Assembly: GCA_024226735.1 (NCBI GenBank)
Contig: JAAELL010000074.1
Location: 1-33,837, forward strand
Reading direction: 5' to 3'
Length of the DNA stretch: 33,837 nt
Origin: a bacterium
Lineage (GTDB): Bacteria; Planctomycetota; UBA1135; GCA-002686595
The notes under the pieces were generated by a model. That model saw only the letters and a list, made by a program, of their open reading frames with translations. It was not told where the DNA came from and did no database searches. The translations under genes were made by a program, and so were the position numbers. Shown one piece after another: positions 1-8,134 of the stretch; position 1 is the first letter of the stretch; every line of letters begins with the position of its first letter.

Positions 1-148
1 CGCCATGACGACATCCTCCACGCCCGGTCGGCACCTGAAAGCCTCCCCGAATCCACGAATTCGCCTACGTTTCCAGGCGCCAACCGGACGCGGATGCTGT
101 CGCCCTGGCATCCGAAGCACTTCTTCAACGGGCTGCTAGGATCCCGAC
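1..148. other. Left-edge non-coding stretch
   Basis: No convincing gene, RNA or repeat is visible here. It is the upstream region of the gene stump that starts at 149; only a weak purine stretch (taggatcccgac) precedes that start codon. Confidence 0.4.
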
Positions 149-410
149 ATGGCAACTCGGATTCTGACGCAGAGTGAGGTCGAGGCGCTGCTGCCAATGG
201 ACGAGTGCATCGAGCTGATGGACGCGGCCCTGCGCACTCTGGCCCGGGGCGAGGGCACGAATCCATTGCGACAGGCGACCTGGCTTCCGGACCGGCGCGG
301 GCTGATCGGAACGATGCCCGGGTTCGTCGCGGAGCCCCAAGTGCTCGGCTTGAAGGTCGTGACCGTGTTCCCCGGCAACCACGGCAGCGCGCTCGATGCC
401 CACGGGTCGC
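149..410 (+). pseudogene. Ornithine cyclodeaminase / mu-crystallin family, N-terminal stump
   Basis: The first ~86 codons read like the start of an ornithine cyclodeaminase / mu-crystallin family NAD(P)-dependent enzyme: ILTQSEVEALLPMDECIELM, a conserved P-L-R-Q, and GLKVVTVFPGNHG followed by L-D-A-H. Complete members are about 310-330 residues and continue with a Rossmann fold; that whole half is missing. Homology stops at about 400-410, exactly where the opposite strand begins to read as a different protein family. The remaining open frame to 523 is the shadow of that other fragment. The family assignment rests on remembered sequence pattern. The stump cannot be a working enzyme because the NAD-binding domain is absent. 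Confidence 0.75.
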
Positions 411-765
411 CAGGTCCCAGTAACTGGTCGCGTCGGACGTGCTCAGCTCGTCCAGGAAGCGCTGCTCATAGTCGCGGGCGATGTCGAAATCCTCCAGCAG
501 GACGCTCTTCGCGGCCGCGTTGACTCCGGTGTAGGTGCCGTCCGGCGCCCGCTCGAACGCCTGCACGTAGCAGTCGCGCGACTGGCGCAGGTCTTCCTTG
601 TCACGCGAGTTGCGGTAACGGTCCATCCACGTCCGTCCGTGGATCCCGAGGGTCTCGGGGTCGCACTCGCCCCGGCGACGAGCTTGGCGAGGATGCGCTG
701 CCCCTCGTCGAGCCCCTCCTCGAGCACCTCGAGCACCTCGTCGTTCGCGCCGAGGCGCGTCGCTC
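405..765 (-). pseudogene. TRAFs-binding-domain (DUF4071-like) / TPR protein fragment, frameshifted
   Basis: Read on the minus strand, the segment encodes a helical repeat segment: E-V-L-E-V-L-E-E-G-L-D-E-G, then after a frame change D-P-E-T-L-G-I-H-G-R-T-W-M-D-R-Y, then YTGVNAAAKSVLL, then S-Y-W-D-L-A-T. This order is typical of bacterial TPR-like proteins carrying the MAP3K TRAFs-binding-like domain (DUF4071). The frame changes near 670, an in-frame stop precedes the segment near 765, and the protein ends abruptly at about 405 against the ornithine cyclodeaminase stump. There is no start codon or ribosome site. It is a dead fragment; the family call is from recalled pattern only. Confidence 0.65.
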
Positions 766-783
766 ATTCGCCCAGCGTTTGCC

Positions 784-2952
784 TCACGGCCGGATGACGA
801 ACTGCAGCGCAGGGCTGAGGACGGCCCGCTGTGGGCTGTTGTCGCGGTACCAGAACTGCGTGTAGACCGTGGCTCCGGCGACGAGCGCGGGGTCGGTGCC
901 GCTGCGGAGCTGAACGTTGAAGTCGTAGCTAATGCGGCCGCCACACGGGTCCTCGCCCTGCGCCACGCTCGTCGCCAAGCGGCGGAAGGGTAGGCCGACG
1001 CAACGCACGCCGCCGAACAGCGCGGCCCGATCCGGTGACATGCCGTAGACCGGGAGGCCCAGGCTGCCTGGGGCCAGATCCTGTGCGGAGATGACGAACG
1101 CACCCGATCCGCTGATCTCGGGCACGCCCTCCGCCTCGACGCGCGCGACGCAGCCCTCGCTGTCGACGGTCGCGGAGCAGTACGTCCCCTCGTACGTCTC
1201 GTTCAAGAGCGTCAGCTCGTCCTCGATCCCGCCGTCAGAATCGAGGAACGTCAGGTCCATGCGCCCGCCCTCGACGTCGAGCACGAGCGAGCCGCGACGG
1301 CTCACCGAGTGCACCATCGCCGGGTGATCGAGCGGAGCCGAGTGCGCGACCCCCGAGCAGCCAGCGCAGATGTAGATCGCCCCCGCGTGCGGGCCGGCCG
1401 CCTTGTTGTACGCCCCGTCGCCCGCGACGCGGCCGTCGCCACCGTCCACCTTCATCGACTCGTCGAACGTCCACGAGTAGTCGTAGTGCCCATCGATCAG
1501 GTACGAGCGCTCGTAGCTGTGGCTGTGGCCGGTGAGGACGAGGTCGACGCCGTGGTCCTCCAGGAGCGGCAGGAAGTTCTCGCGCATCTGGGTTTGGCGC
1601 GAGCTCGCGTCCGAATCGTGCGAACCCTTCGAGTGCGGCGGGTGGTGCCAGAACGCGATGAGCCAGGACCGATCAGCCGCGCTGAGGTCGGACTGCAGCC
1701 ACGTCCACATCGGACTCCCCACGGACCGGTCGGCGGATTCCGAGTCCAGGCACACGAAGTGGATGTTCGCGAAGTCGAACGAGTAGTACGCCTCGGTTCC
1801 AGAGGGCACTCCGCCGACCTCGCCCGAGGACGGAAGCGTGAAGATGTCGTAGTACACCGAAGCGTAGCGGTCGTGGTTGCCGCGCGCGGGCCACAGGACG
1901 CTCCTGCGCAGCATGCCCGGAAAGATGTCGAACACCGCGTCCTGGTAGTCGTTGTCGGTTCCATCGCCGTAGGCGTTGTCGCCGAGCATCACCCATGCGT
2001 CGGTATGGCGTTCGCCCGCGAAGCCGTCGTACGCGTCGCGCACCTCGCGCACGTCGTCATTCGCGCTTCCGCTGTCGCCCAGGATCCAAAGGCGCACGGC
2101 CTCGGTACTGCCAGGCGCCGGCGCGGTCTCGAAGTAGTGGCCGGCGTCCCCGCCACCCTGGTAGCCCGTCGAGCTACCGTACGCGTAGTAATAGCGCGTG
2201 CCGGGCGCGAGGCCCGCGAGCTCGACCTCGTGGTCCTCCGTCACCGTCAAGTCGCTGACTATCGTCGTCAGCGCCGCCGCGCTGGGCCCGAACCACACGC
2301 GACCGTCGGTCGCCTGCTCGGTGCGCCACCGCACGCGAACGCTCGTGCTCGTGCCGAGCTGCAGATACGGCCCGCGCGTCACGTCGACGTTCGATCGCCC
2401 CTCGACTCTGCAGTCAAAGCTGAGATCGGAGCTGCCTGGTCCGACCTGATGGACCTCGGCGGCGATCGTGTTGGTGCCCGCCAGCAGGTGCGTCGGGTCG
2501 ACGGCGAAGTCGATGAAGAGGTTCTCCTCGGAGCCGGACACGGACGAGGAGGCGAGCGTGCGATAGTCGATCGAGCCCGACGGCAGGTTGTCGCGGACCA
2601 CCTCTTGGCCGTTGAGATAGACCGCGGCGCCGTCGTCGCGCAAGAGGCTCACGACGAGCCGCTCGAAGACGCTCGGGTCGTGGACCTCGAACTCGCGCCG
2701 GAAGTAGTAGGTGATGTACTTGTCGTCCGGATCCCCGCCGTAATCGAGCAGGGTCACTTCATCGAAGTCGCCGTAGCCGAGCTGTGCGTCGCCCCTCGGC
2801 CAAGCCGAGTCGTCGAAGCCGGCGTGGCGCCAGGCCACGTCCGCGTCGCTGCCATCGTCGAGGTATGCCCACGTCGCTCCGACGGGAACGAGAGTCGTCT
2901 GGGCGAGCACCGGCGAGGAGAACGCCAGCGTGCAGAAGAGGAGACGGATCAT
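784..2952 (-). CDS. Secreted purple-acid-phosphatase-like metallophosphoesterase with C-terminal tag domain
   Basis: 722 residues with an N-terminal signal peptide (MIRLLFCTLAFSSPVLAQ). Residues ~20-185 look like a galactose-binding-like jelly roll (VYLNGQEVVRDNLP). Residues ~190-275 are the fibronectin-like N-terminal domain of purple acid phosphatases (RGPYLQLG...GLAPGTRYYY). The calcineurin-like catalytic domain follows, with the metal-ligand motifs in order: GDSG (292), GDNAY (324), GNHD (358), WHHPPH (435) and GHSHSYERS (475). The enzyme likely hydrolyses phosphate esters outside the cytoplasm; the substrate is unknown. From the YC at 591 to the end lies the window's recurrent C-terminal module, in its variant form with GVRCVG and FWYRDNS. 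All catalytic motifs are present, so it is probably active. No Shine-Dalgarno is visible at the ATG. Confidence 0.92.
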   Translation of the reverse strand: MIRLLFCTLAFSSPVLAQTTLVPVGATWAYLDDGSDADVAWRHAGFDDSAWPRGDAQLGYGDFDEVTLLDYGGDPDDKYITYYFRREFEVHDPSVFERLVVSLLRDDGAAVYLNGQEVVRDNLPSGSIDYRTLASSSVSGSEENLFIDFAVDPTHLLAGTNTIAAEVHQVGPGSSDLSFDCRVEGRSNVDVTRGPYLQLGTSTSVRVRWRTEQATDGRVWFGPSAAALTTIVSDLTVTEDHEVELAGLAPGTRYYYAYGSSTGYQGGGDAGHYFETAPAPGSTEAVRLWILGDSGSANDDVREVRDAYDGFAGERHTDAWVMLGDNAYGDGTDNDYQDAVFDIFPGMLRRSVLWPARGNHDRYASVYYDIFTLPSSGEVGGVPSGTEAYYSFDFANIHFVCLDSESADRSVGSPMWTWLQSDLSAADRSWLIAFWHHPPHSKGSHDSDASSRQTQMRENFLPLLEDHGVDLVLTGHSHSYERSYLIDGHYDYSWTFDESMKVDGGDGRVAGDGAYNKAAGPHAGAIYICAGCSGVAHSAPLDHPAMVHSVSRRGSLVLDVEGGRMDLTFLDSDGGIEDELTLLNETYEGTYCSATVDSEGCVARVEAEGVPEISGSGAFVISAQDLAPGSLGLPVYGMSPDRAALFGGVRCVGLPFRRLATSVAQGEDPCGGRISYDFNVQLRSGTDPALVAGATVYTQFWYRDNSPQRAVLSPALQFVIRP

Positions 2953-3058
2953 GACGGGTCAAGAGAGAGAGTCTTGGTGAGTCACGCAGCACGCGCGTAG
3001 CGGCGTACCAGACTATTCGCCGATCTCCATCATGGGGCCGTGATCCCGGTGTGAGACA

Positions 3059-3075
3059 CTCCATGTGGCATGGAG
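3059..3075. promoter_or_regulatory. Short perfect inverted repeat in a divergent intergenic region
   Basis: ctccatg-tgg-catggag forms a 7-bp perfect inverted repeat with a 3-base centre. It lies between the phosphatase gene (leftward) and the MBL stump (rightward). It could be an operator or a small hairpin; it may also be chance. Confidence 0.25.
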
Positions 3076-3119
3076 GGCTGCCAGGCGCTTTGCTAACGTC
3101 ACGCTGGAGGAGAGATCGA

Positions 3120-3239
3120 ATGCTGAACATTCACATGCTGCCCGCGGGACACGGCGACTGCCTCTGGATCGAGTACGGCGACCCGAGCGCACCGCACCGC
3201 GTCTTGATCGACGGTGGAGTGCACGCCACCTACCGCTAG
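3120..3239 (+). pseudogene. MBL-fold metallo-hydrolase, N-terminal stump
   Basis: A strong ribosome site (ggaggaga, about 3106-3113) precedes the ATG by about 6 bases, and the 39-residue reading frame starts MLNIHMLPAGHGDCLWIEYG and ends LIDGGVHATYR before TAG. This is the opening beta strand pattern of ComEC/Rec2-like metallo-beta-lactamase-fold hydrolases (P-A-x-x-G-D-C ... L-I-D-G-G). The metal-binding HxHxDH motif and everything after it are missing. Full-length relatives are roughly 300 residues or more. The good translation signal suggests the start is original and that the body of the gene was lost by deletion, with a broken copy of the C-terminal tag module now following at once. Confidence 0.7.
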
Positions 3240-3280
3240 CCACTCGGGCGCGGGCTCGGTGATGTTCATCCCGCAACTCC

Positions 3281-3524
3281 GGGTTCGTCGACGGCCCCGG
3301 CGGTTCGAGCGGAACGCTCTGCCTCTCGCAGCCGATCGCTCGCTTCGTCGGCGATGTCGTCAACGGCGGATCGAATGGTTCCTTCGAGGTCACGCTCGAC
3401 ACGGGCGCCATCCCGATGACGCCCCCCCGTCGCCGCACTGCCCGGTGAGGCGTGGTTCTTCCAGTGCTGGTAGCGCGACGGCCAGACCTCGAACTTCACC
3501 GACGGCATCCGCGCCGACTTCTAG
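3281..3524 (+). pseudogene. Orphan C-terminal tag module, broken by frameshift and nonsense codon
   Basis: The plus strand reads GFVDGPGGSSGTLCLSQPIA, then N-G-G-S-N-G-S-F-E-V-T-L-D-T-G-A-I-P-M-T-P, matching the P-G-S-Q-G-x-L-C-L and following strand of the recurrent module. After a run of seven C near 3421-3427 the frame shifts and continues L-P-G-E-A-W-F-F-Q-C-W, a TAG stop where other copies have Phe/Tyr, then R-D-G-Q-T-S-N-F-T-D-G-I-R-A-D-F and a final TAG. No cargo domain is attached and no start precedes it. It is therefore a detached relic of a tagged secreted protein, lying directly behind the MBL stump. Confidence 0.75.
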
Positions 3525-3556
3525 CGGGACCGATCTCCCCTCCGGAGTCGGTCTGC

Positions 3557-3586
3557 GCGGGCACCTTCCTTCGGGAAGGTGCCCGC
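3557..3586. terminator. Strong hairpin with TTCG loop, probable terminator
   Basis: gcgggcaccttcc and ggaaggtgcccgc form a perfect 13-bp stem closed by a TTCG tetraloop (CGAA when read on the minus strand). It lies 39 bases beyond the stop of the leftward kinase gene, which it probably terminates; it could work in both directions. No long T run follows on either side. Confidence 0.75.
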
Positions 3587-3625
3587 CTTCGATCGTTGTA
3601 CGGAGCTCCGTCCCCTTGCCAGGAC

Positions 3626-6600
3626 TCAACGAAACGCCGCACCGCCGCTGGCGAGGCAGCGCTCGATCCACGGTCGAAACTCGTGGCGCCACGGAGCGTA
3701 TGCGCCGCTCGTGATGAGCTGCGTCGCCTCGCGGTAGTCCGCGAGCGCGCGCTCGTGCTCCCCCAGCTCGAGCCGGATGAGCGTACTCAGAAAGAGGTTG
3801 TACGGGCTCGGCCCGAGCCCGTTCGGCACGGTCAAGGGATCGTCGTCCGCGTTGATCGCATCGGTACGGTCCAAGGCGGCGGCGGCGCCCTGTGCGTCGC
3901 CGAGCTCCATCAACACGAGCGCGAGCGTGTTCCAGTGGCGCGCGAGGTCCGGCCGCAGCTCGACGGCGCGCCGGACGTAGCGCAGGGCGAGGTCGAGGTC
4001 GCCGAGCGGCGAGGTGGTCGCGACGTCCCACGCCAGCTTGTTGAGCACGACCGGACTCTCGAACAGGGCCGCCAGCTGGAGGGCGCGCTCGGCGACGTCG
4101 CCGGGCCAGATCCCGGCTTCGAGCTCACGGCGCACGTCTTCGAGCATCGGCCACGTGGCGTAGAGGCTCCTGACGAGCTCGACCGCCCCCGCGACGCGGT
4201 GGCGCTCGAGCGCGACGCGCCGGTCGTAGGTACGCCCGAAGCCGACGACGAACGCGGAGCCGGCGTACTGCAGCGAGTCGCCGTCCTGCGTGAAGGCGAT
4301 CCGTCCGGGCAGGCCGAGGGTCGACTGGACGGACAGCCTCTCGCTCGACTGCACGAGGTCGAAGAGCTGGACCCAATCACGCGCCACGACGGCCAGCAAG
4401 TCTTCGTCGCCGGGGTGCAGGTCCATGTCCGTCACCTTCGCGAGTGCCTGCAGCCGTCCCGCGGCAGCCCCGGTGTCCGCATCGAACAGTTCGATGCGCC
4501 CCTCGTCGCCGACGGCCACGGCGACCCAGCCCGAGGACGACGACGCCGCAAGAGCGACCGGATCCTGGTCCAGCTCGATGCTCCACGCCGTGCTGCCCGT
4601 GCGCACGTCGGTGCGCATCAGGATCGGTGCGTCGCCGGCGGTCGCCGTGAAGAGGGTCGCTCCGTCCTCCTCGAGGCGCAGCCGGACGACCGGCCCCGGA
4701 ATCGAGTCGAGCCCCGTCAGCTCCGTCCCGTCCTCGATGCGGTGCACCTCGACACCGGCGGTGGTCCCGACCGCGACGTGGTCCCCGCCGAGCGACTCCG
4801 CATGCGGAACGGAGCGCAGATCGCGGATCCACACCGCCCCACGCCGGAGGTCGTGCACTTCGATCGAGTACCAGTCGTCGTGGCGGCGGATGAGCTGCCC
4901 GACACGCACGAACACATCGCCGTTCCGCGAGAGCTCGTCGAGCGACTTCCCCCCCCCGAGCGGTGAGGTGATCGAGCGCGCCAGGAGCTCGACGCGCCGC
5001 GCGGACTCGAGCGCGGCGCCGTCGAACACGACCAGGAACCCCTTGTCCTGGAGGCAGCTCGTGGCCGGACCCGCCCGGACGGCGGGCACCCCGCGAAACG
5101 GGAGCGCGTTCGACTCGAGGCGCGTCACATCGAGTGCGATCGTCTCGTCGCCCAAGGCGCGGAACAGCCGTCCGCTGCCGTCGAGACAGACCGACATCGA
5201 TCGGTGGAACGGAACCTTGGAGACGCCCAGGGCACGCCCAGCCGTCGGTGCGACCGCCAGCGTGCCTCCGCGCACCGTGGTGACGAAGTCGTCGTTCGGT
5301 TCGGCGACGGTGGTCCGCAGAAACGGGCGTCCGGAACCGGCCCCGAGCGACCCCTCGCCCTCCGCGAGGACGTCGCCGCGAACGGTCATCAGACGCGTGC
5401 CCGTTCCGATCTCCTCGAGGTACCAGGTCGCATCAGGGCCCCAGAGCCGCGTCGCCTCGGGCAGCTCCTTCAGTTCGTGTGCGCCGGACTCCGCACGCCA
5501 ATCCCAAGACTCCAGGGACGAGCTGTTCAGCTTCAGGAGCCTCCCGTCCGAGTCGAAACGCAGCTCGCCGTCGTGCGCGAGCACCTGGCGGCTGGCGACC
5601 ACGGTGAGGCCCGCGAGCTCGATGACCGAGAGCTTCCCGCTCACGCGGTCGTACAACCCGAGCAGCCGCCCCTCGCCGTCGAACGTCGCGCTGCGCACCG
5701 GCGGCATCGGAATGCGCCGCGGCTCCGGCCGCGCGAGGTCGGGGACGTACCACAGGTAGGTGCCATTGAGAACGACGACGCTCCGATCGTTCGTGGCGAT
5801 GAGCAGAAAGCAGTTCTCGCGGTACTGGGACTCCGCGAAAGGTGCCCCGCCAGGAACGAAGTCGCTGAACCCCTCGAGGCCGAGGCGGTGCGCCTCCCGC
5901 CCCGACTCGAGATCGAAGACTCTTCCATCGTTCCCCGCGTGCAGGGTGACGAGCCACTTGCCGTCCCGCGTCGCCGCGAGGCGCGTCGCCGGCCCGGTCG
6001 CCAGAGCGCTGCCCAGGTCGTTCGTCCACGCATCGAGGATCCTGCCCTCCCAGGAATCGACGATGTCCGGACGGGCGTCGAGCAGCGCGCGAGCAGCCGA
6101 CCCGTTCCCGCTTCGCAGCTCGTCGAGCACCTGCTTCTTGATCCCGGCCACGATCTGGCGCTCGAGGTTCGCCTGCGTCGACTTCGCCTGCAGGAGGCCC
6201 CAGCCGGCCAGCGTGGCGGCGACCGCGAGGATCCCCATGACCGTCACCGTCGCGGCGACGAAGCGGCGGTTGCGCTCGACGAACTTTCGCGTCCGGTAGG
6301 TCAGCGATGTCGGGCGCGCGAGCACCGGATGACGCAGCCGCAACCGCTCGAGCTCCTCCGCGAAGACGAGCGCGGTCGCGTAGCGCCGGTCGGGCTCCTC
6401 ACTCAGCGCGTGCTCGAGGACCGTCGCCAGCTCGGCCGCCGCGCCGAACGCCTGCGGGCGCAGGCGACGCAGCCTCTGCGAGACCTCGCTCGAGCGCGAG
6501 TCGGTTCCGAGCGCCGCGTCGTGCAGCGGCTCGAGGGTCAGGCTCTCGTAGAGCGACGCGGCGAGCGAGTACACGTCGGAACGCCGATCGACCGCCCCCG

Positions 6601-7393
6601 CATCGAGCTGCTCGGGCGACATGTACGCCGGCGTGCCGAAGCGGTCGCCCGAGCGCGTCATGCGCGCGTCCTCCTGCCCGACTGCGCGCGCCAGCCCGAA
6701 GTCGAGCACGACGAGCGAGCCGTCGTCCTGGCACATCAAGTTGCCCGGCTTGATGTCGCGGTGCACGATCCCCGCCGCGTGCGCGACGTGCAGGGCACGG
6801 GCGACCGACTCGAACGCGGCGAGCATGCCCTCGAGCTGGTCGCGGCTGGTCGGGCGCAGCCAATCGGGCTCGCAGGTATCCCGCGACTCGCGCGACTCGC
6901 GGATGCGCCGCGACAGTGGGCTCCCGGACAGGAGCGGCATCACGATGTACGGAAGACGCCCCGAGAGGTCGGCGTCGAAGATCGTGCACAGGCCCGGATG
7001 GTCGAGCCGCGAAATGATCTCCGCCTCGCGTCGGAAGCGCTCGAGCCGCACTCCGCCCATCGCGCCGGTGAGGTGCAGGAACTTGATGGCGACGCCGCGC
7101 CCGAGGCGCTCGTCCTCCGCCGCGAACACGACGCCCTGGCCGCCGACTCCGATGCGCGAGGTCAGCCGGTACGCCGCGACCGATTCACCGGGCTCGGGCA
7201 ACCCCAGGATCGTCGCCTCGGGAGCGTCCTTGGCCGTCAAGCGCTCGTACTCGCGCGTAACCTCCTGCTCCGCGCCGGGGTAGCGGGCGAGGTAGTGGGA
7301 CAGCGGCTCGAGCTGACCTGCGCGTCCGTCAAGCGCGAACTGCAACGCAAAATCCGCGACCGCCGACGTCGGGCTGTGGGGACCCTGGGACAA
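3626..7393 (-). CDS. Membrane Ser/Thr protein kinase with propeller-like and TPR C-terminal half
   Basis: A Hanks-type kinase of about 1255 residues if it starts at TTG 7393 (…LSQGPHSPTSAV); an alternative GTG lies at 7429. In the 7393 numbering: glycine loop IGVGGQGVV (~81), VAIK lysine (~104), HRDIKPGN (~211), DFG (~231) and SPEQ (~259), so all catalytic residues are present. One transmembrane segment follows (~378-400, VAATVTVMGILAVAATLAGW). The outer half (~470-1090) is rich in WD40/beta-propeller-like strands, and the last ~160 residues are TPR-like helices (LARHWNTLALVLMELGD). It is probably a membrane sensor that phosphorylates cytoplasmic partners. The divergent ECF sigma factor 45 bp away is the obvious candidate partner, as such pairs are common in planctomycetes. 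The start codon is uncertain because no Shine-Dalgarno is seen. Confidence 0.9.
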   Translation of the reverse strand: MSQGPHSPTSAVADFALQFALDGRAGQLEPLSHYLARYPGAEQEVTREYERLTAKDAPEATILGLPEPGESVAAYRLTSRIGVGGQGVVFAAEDERLGRGVAIKFLHLTGAMGGVRLERFRREAEIISRLDHPGLCTIFDADLSGRLPYIVMPLLSGSPLSRRIRESRESRDTCEPDWLRPTSRDQLEGMLAAFESVARALHVAHAAGIVHRDIKPGNLMCQDDGSLVVLDFGLARAVGQEDARMTRSGDRFGTPAYMSPEQLDAGAVDRRSDVYSLAASLYESLTLEPLHDAALGTDSRSSEVSQRLRRLRPQAFGAAAELATVLEHALSEEPDRRYATALVFAEELERLRLRHPVLARPTSLTYRTRKFVERNRRFVAATVTVMGILAVAATLAGWGLLQAKSTQANLERQIVAGIKKQVLDELRSGNGSAARALLDARPDIVDSWEGRILDAWTNDLGSALATGPATRLAATRDGKWLVTLHAGNDGRVFDLESGREAHRLGLEGFSDFVPGGAPFAESQYRENCFLLIATNDRSVVVLNGTYLWYVPDLARPEPRRIPMPPVRSATFDGEGRLLGLYDRVSGKLSVIELAGLTVVASRQVLAHDGELRFDSDGRLLKLNSSSLESWDWRAESGAHELKELPEATRLWGPDATWYLEEIGTGTRLMTVRGDVLAEGEGSLGAGSGRPFLRTTVAEPNDDFVTTVRGGTLAVAPTAGRALGVSKVPFHRSMSVCLDGSGRLFRALGDETIALDVTRLESNALPFRGVPAVRAGPATSCLQDKGFLVVFDGAALESARRVELLARSITSPLGGGKSLDELSRNGDVFVRVGQLIRRHDDWYSIEVHDLRRGAVWIRDLRSVPHAESLGGDHVAVGTTAGVEVHRIEDGTELTGLDSIPGPVVRLRLEEDGATLFTATAGDAPILMRTDVRTGSTAWSIELDQDPVALAASSSSGWVAVAVGDEGRIELFDADTGAAAGRLQALAKVTDMDLHPGDEDLLAVVARDWVQLFDLVQSSERLSVQSTLGLPGRIAFTQDGDSLQYAGSAFVVGFGRTYDRRVALERHRVAGAVELVRSLYATWPMLEDVRRELEAGIWPGDVAERALQLAALFESPVVLNKLAWDVATTSPLGDLDLALRYVRRAVELRPDLARHWNTLALVLMELGDAQGAAAALDRTDAINADDDPLTVPNGLGPSPYNLFLSTLIRLELGEHERALADYREATQLITSGAYAPWRHEFRPWIERCLASGGAAFR

Positions 7394-7438
7394 CCGGTAT
7401 ATTGGACCACAAGCGCGGCCCCGCGCCACGTCGACGCC

Positions 7439-8017
7439 ATGCGCGACACCGACCCCACCGACCCCACCGACCCCTCAGCGCGCGAAACGTTCGAAGAGCA
7501 CTACCGCGACGTCGCCCCCGCGCTGTACGGCTGGGCGTACCTGCGCGTCGGTCGCGACCTGCGGACGCAAATAGATGCGACAGATCTTGTCCAGGAGACG
7601 TCGTTGCGCGCACTTCAGGGTTTTGAGCGCTTCGACCCGGACCGCGGCCCATTCCGCAGGTGGGTGTTCCGAATCGCCAAGAACGTGTTGTCCGAAGCCT
7701 TGAGGCGCAGCAGCTTCGCGGCCAAGAAGGGCGACACGGGCGCTTGGAGCGCAGGCCAGATGCCGGAGAGCGTGACGCGCATCACGACGCGCATCGCACG
7801 CGACGATGCGCTGCAGGTCTTGCTGAACAAGATCGAAGAGTCCGATCCGAGCGATCAGGAGCTGTTCTTGCGCTGCGGTCTCGTCGGCGAATCGTTCGTG
7901 GAGGCGGGCAGGCGGATGGGGCTCGAACCGGACGCGGCGCGCATGCGCTGGAACCGACTGCGCGAGCGCTTGCGCGGCAGCGCATGGGTCGCGGAGCTGC
8001 TCGCGACGACGGACTGA
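7439..8017 (+). CDS. ECF-type RNA polymerase sigma factor
   Basis: 192 residues from ATG 7439. Region 2 is clear: ATDLVQETSLRALQ followed by FRRWVFRIAKNVLSEALRR, the -10 recognition helix. A linker of ~40 residues leads to region 4 (SDQELFLRCGLVGESFVEAG ... AARMRWNRLRERLRGS), a helix-turn-helix for the -35 element. No anti-sigma gene is adjacent. Instead the gene diverges from a membrane Ser/Thr kinase, the arrangement of kinase-linked ECF groups in planctomycetes, where phosphorylation rather than anti-sigma release is thought to control activity. The N-terminus has a short D-P-T repeat encoded by a 9-bp tandem repeat. The promoter must lie in the ~45-bp gap or within the kinase gene. Confidence 0.9.
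   Translation: MRDTDPTDPTDPSARETFEEHYRDVAPALYGWAYLRVGRDLRTQIDATDLVQETSLRALQGFERFDPDRGPFRRWVFRIAKNVLSEALRRSSFAAKKGDTGAWSAGQMPESVTRITTRIARDDALQVLLNKIEESDPSDQELFLRCGLVGESFVEAGRRMGLEPDAARMRWNRLRERLRGSAWVAELLATTD
7451..7474 (+). repeat. 9-bp tandem repeat inside the sigma factor start
   Basis: gaccccacc occurs twice in tandem and a third, partial unit follows, encoding D-P-T-D-P-T-D-P. Units are a multiple of three, so copy-number change would keep the reading frame. Confidence 0.5.
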
Positions 8018-8134
8018 GCGGAAGCCGTTTCGATTCTTCGGATTCTCGTTCGGGTCACGGTGCCCCCGATCAATGGGCCCTTGGAGACACGGCTCGCCGC
8101 CGACGAAGCCTCCGAGAAAAGAAACGAGAATCCA

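Noticed and set aside
1309-3000. A 563-codon plus-strand open frame opposite the phosphatase gene
   Set aside because: The translation is Arg/Val-rich with no domain pattern and is the antisense shadow of a gene with clear catalytic motifs.
3059-3075. The inverted repeat as a terminator for the phosphatase gene
   Set aside because: It lies upstream of that gene's start codon, not after its stop, and has no T tract.
5204-7438. A long plus-strand open frame joined in frame to the sigma factor
   Set aside because: The part before 7439 is the antisense shadow of the kinase; sigma homology begins only after the ATG at 7439.
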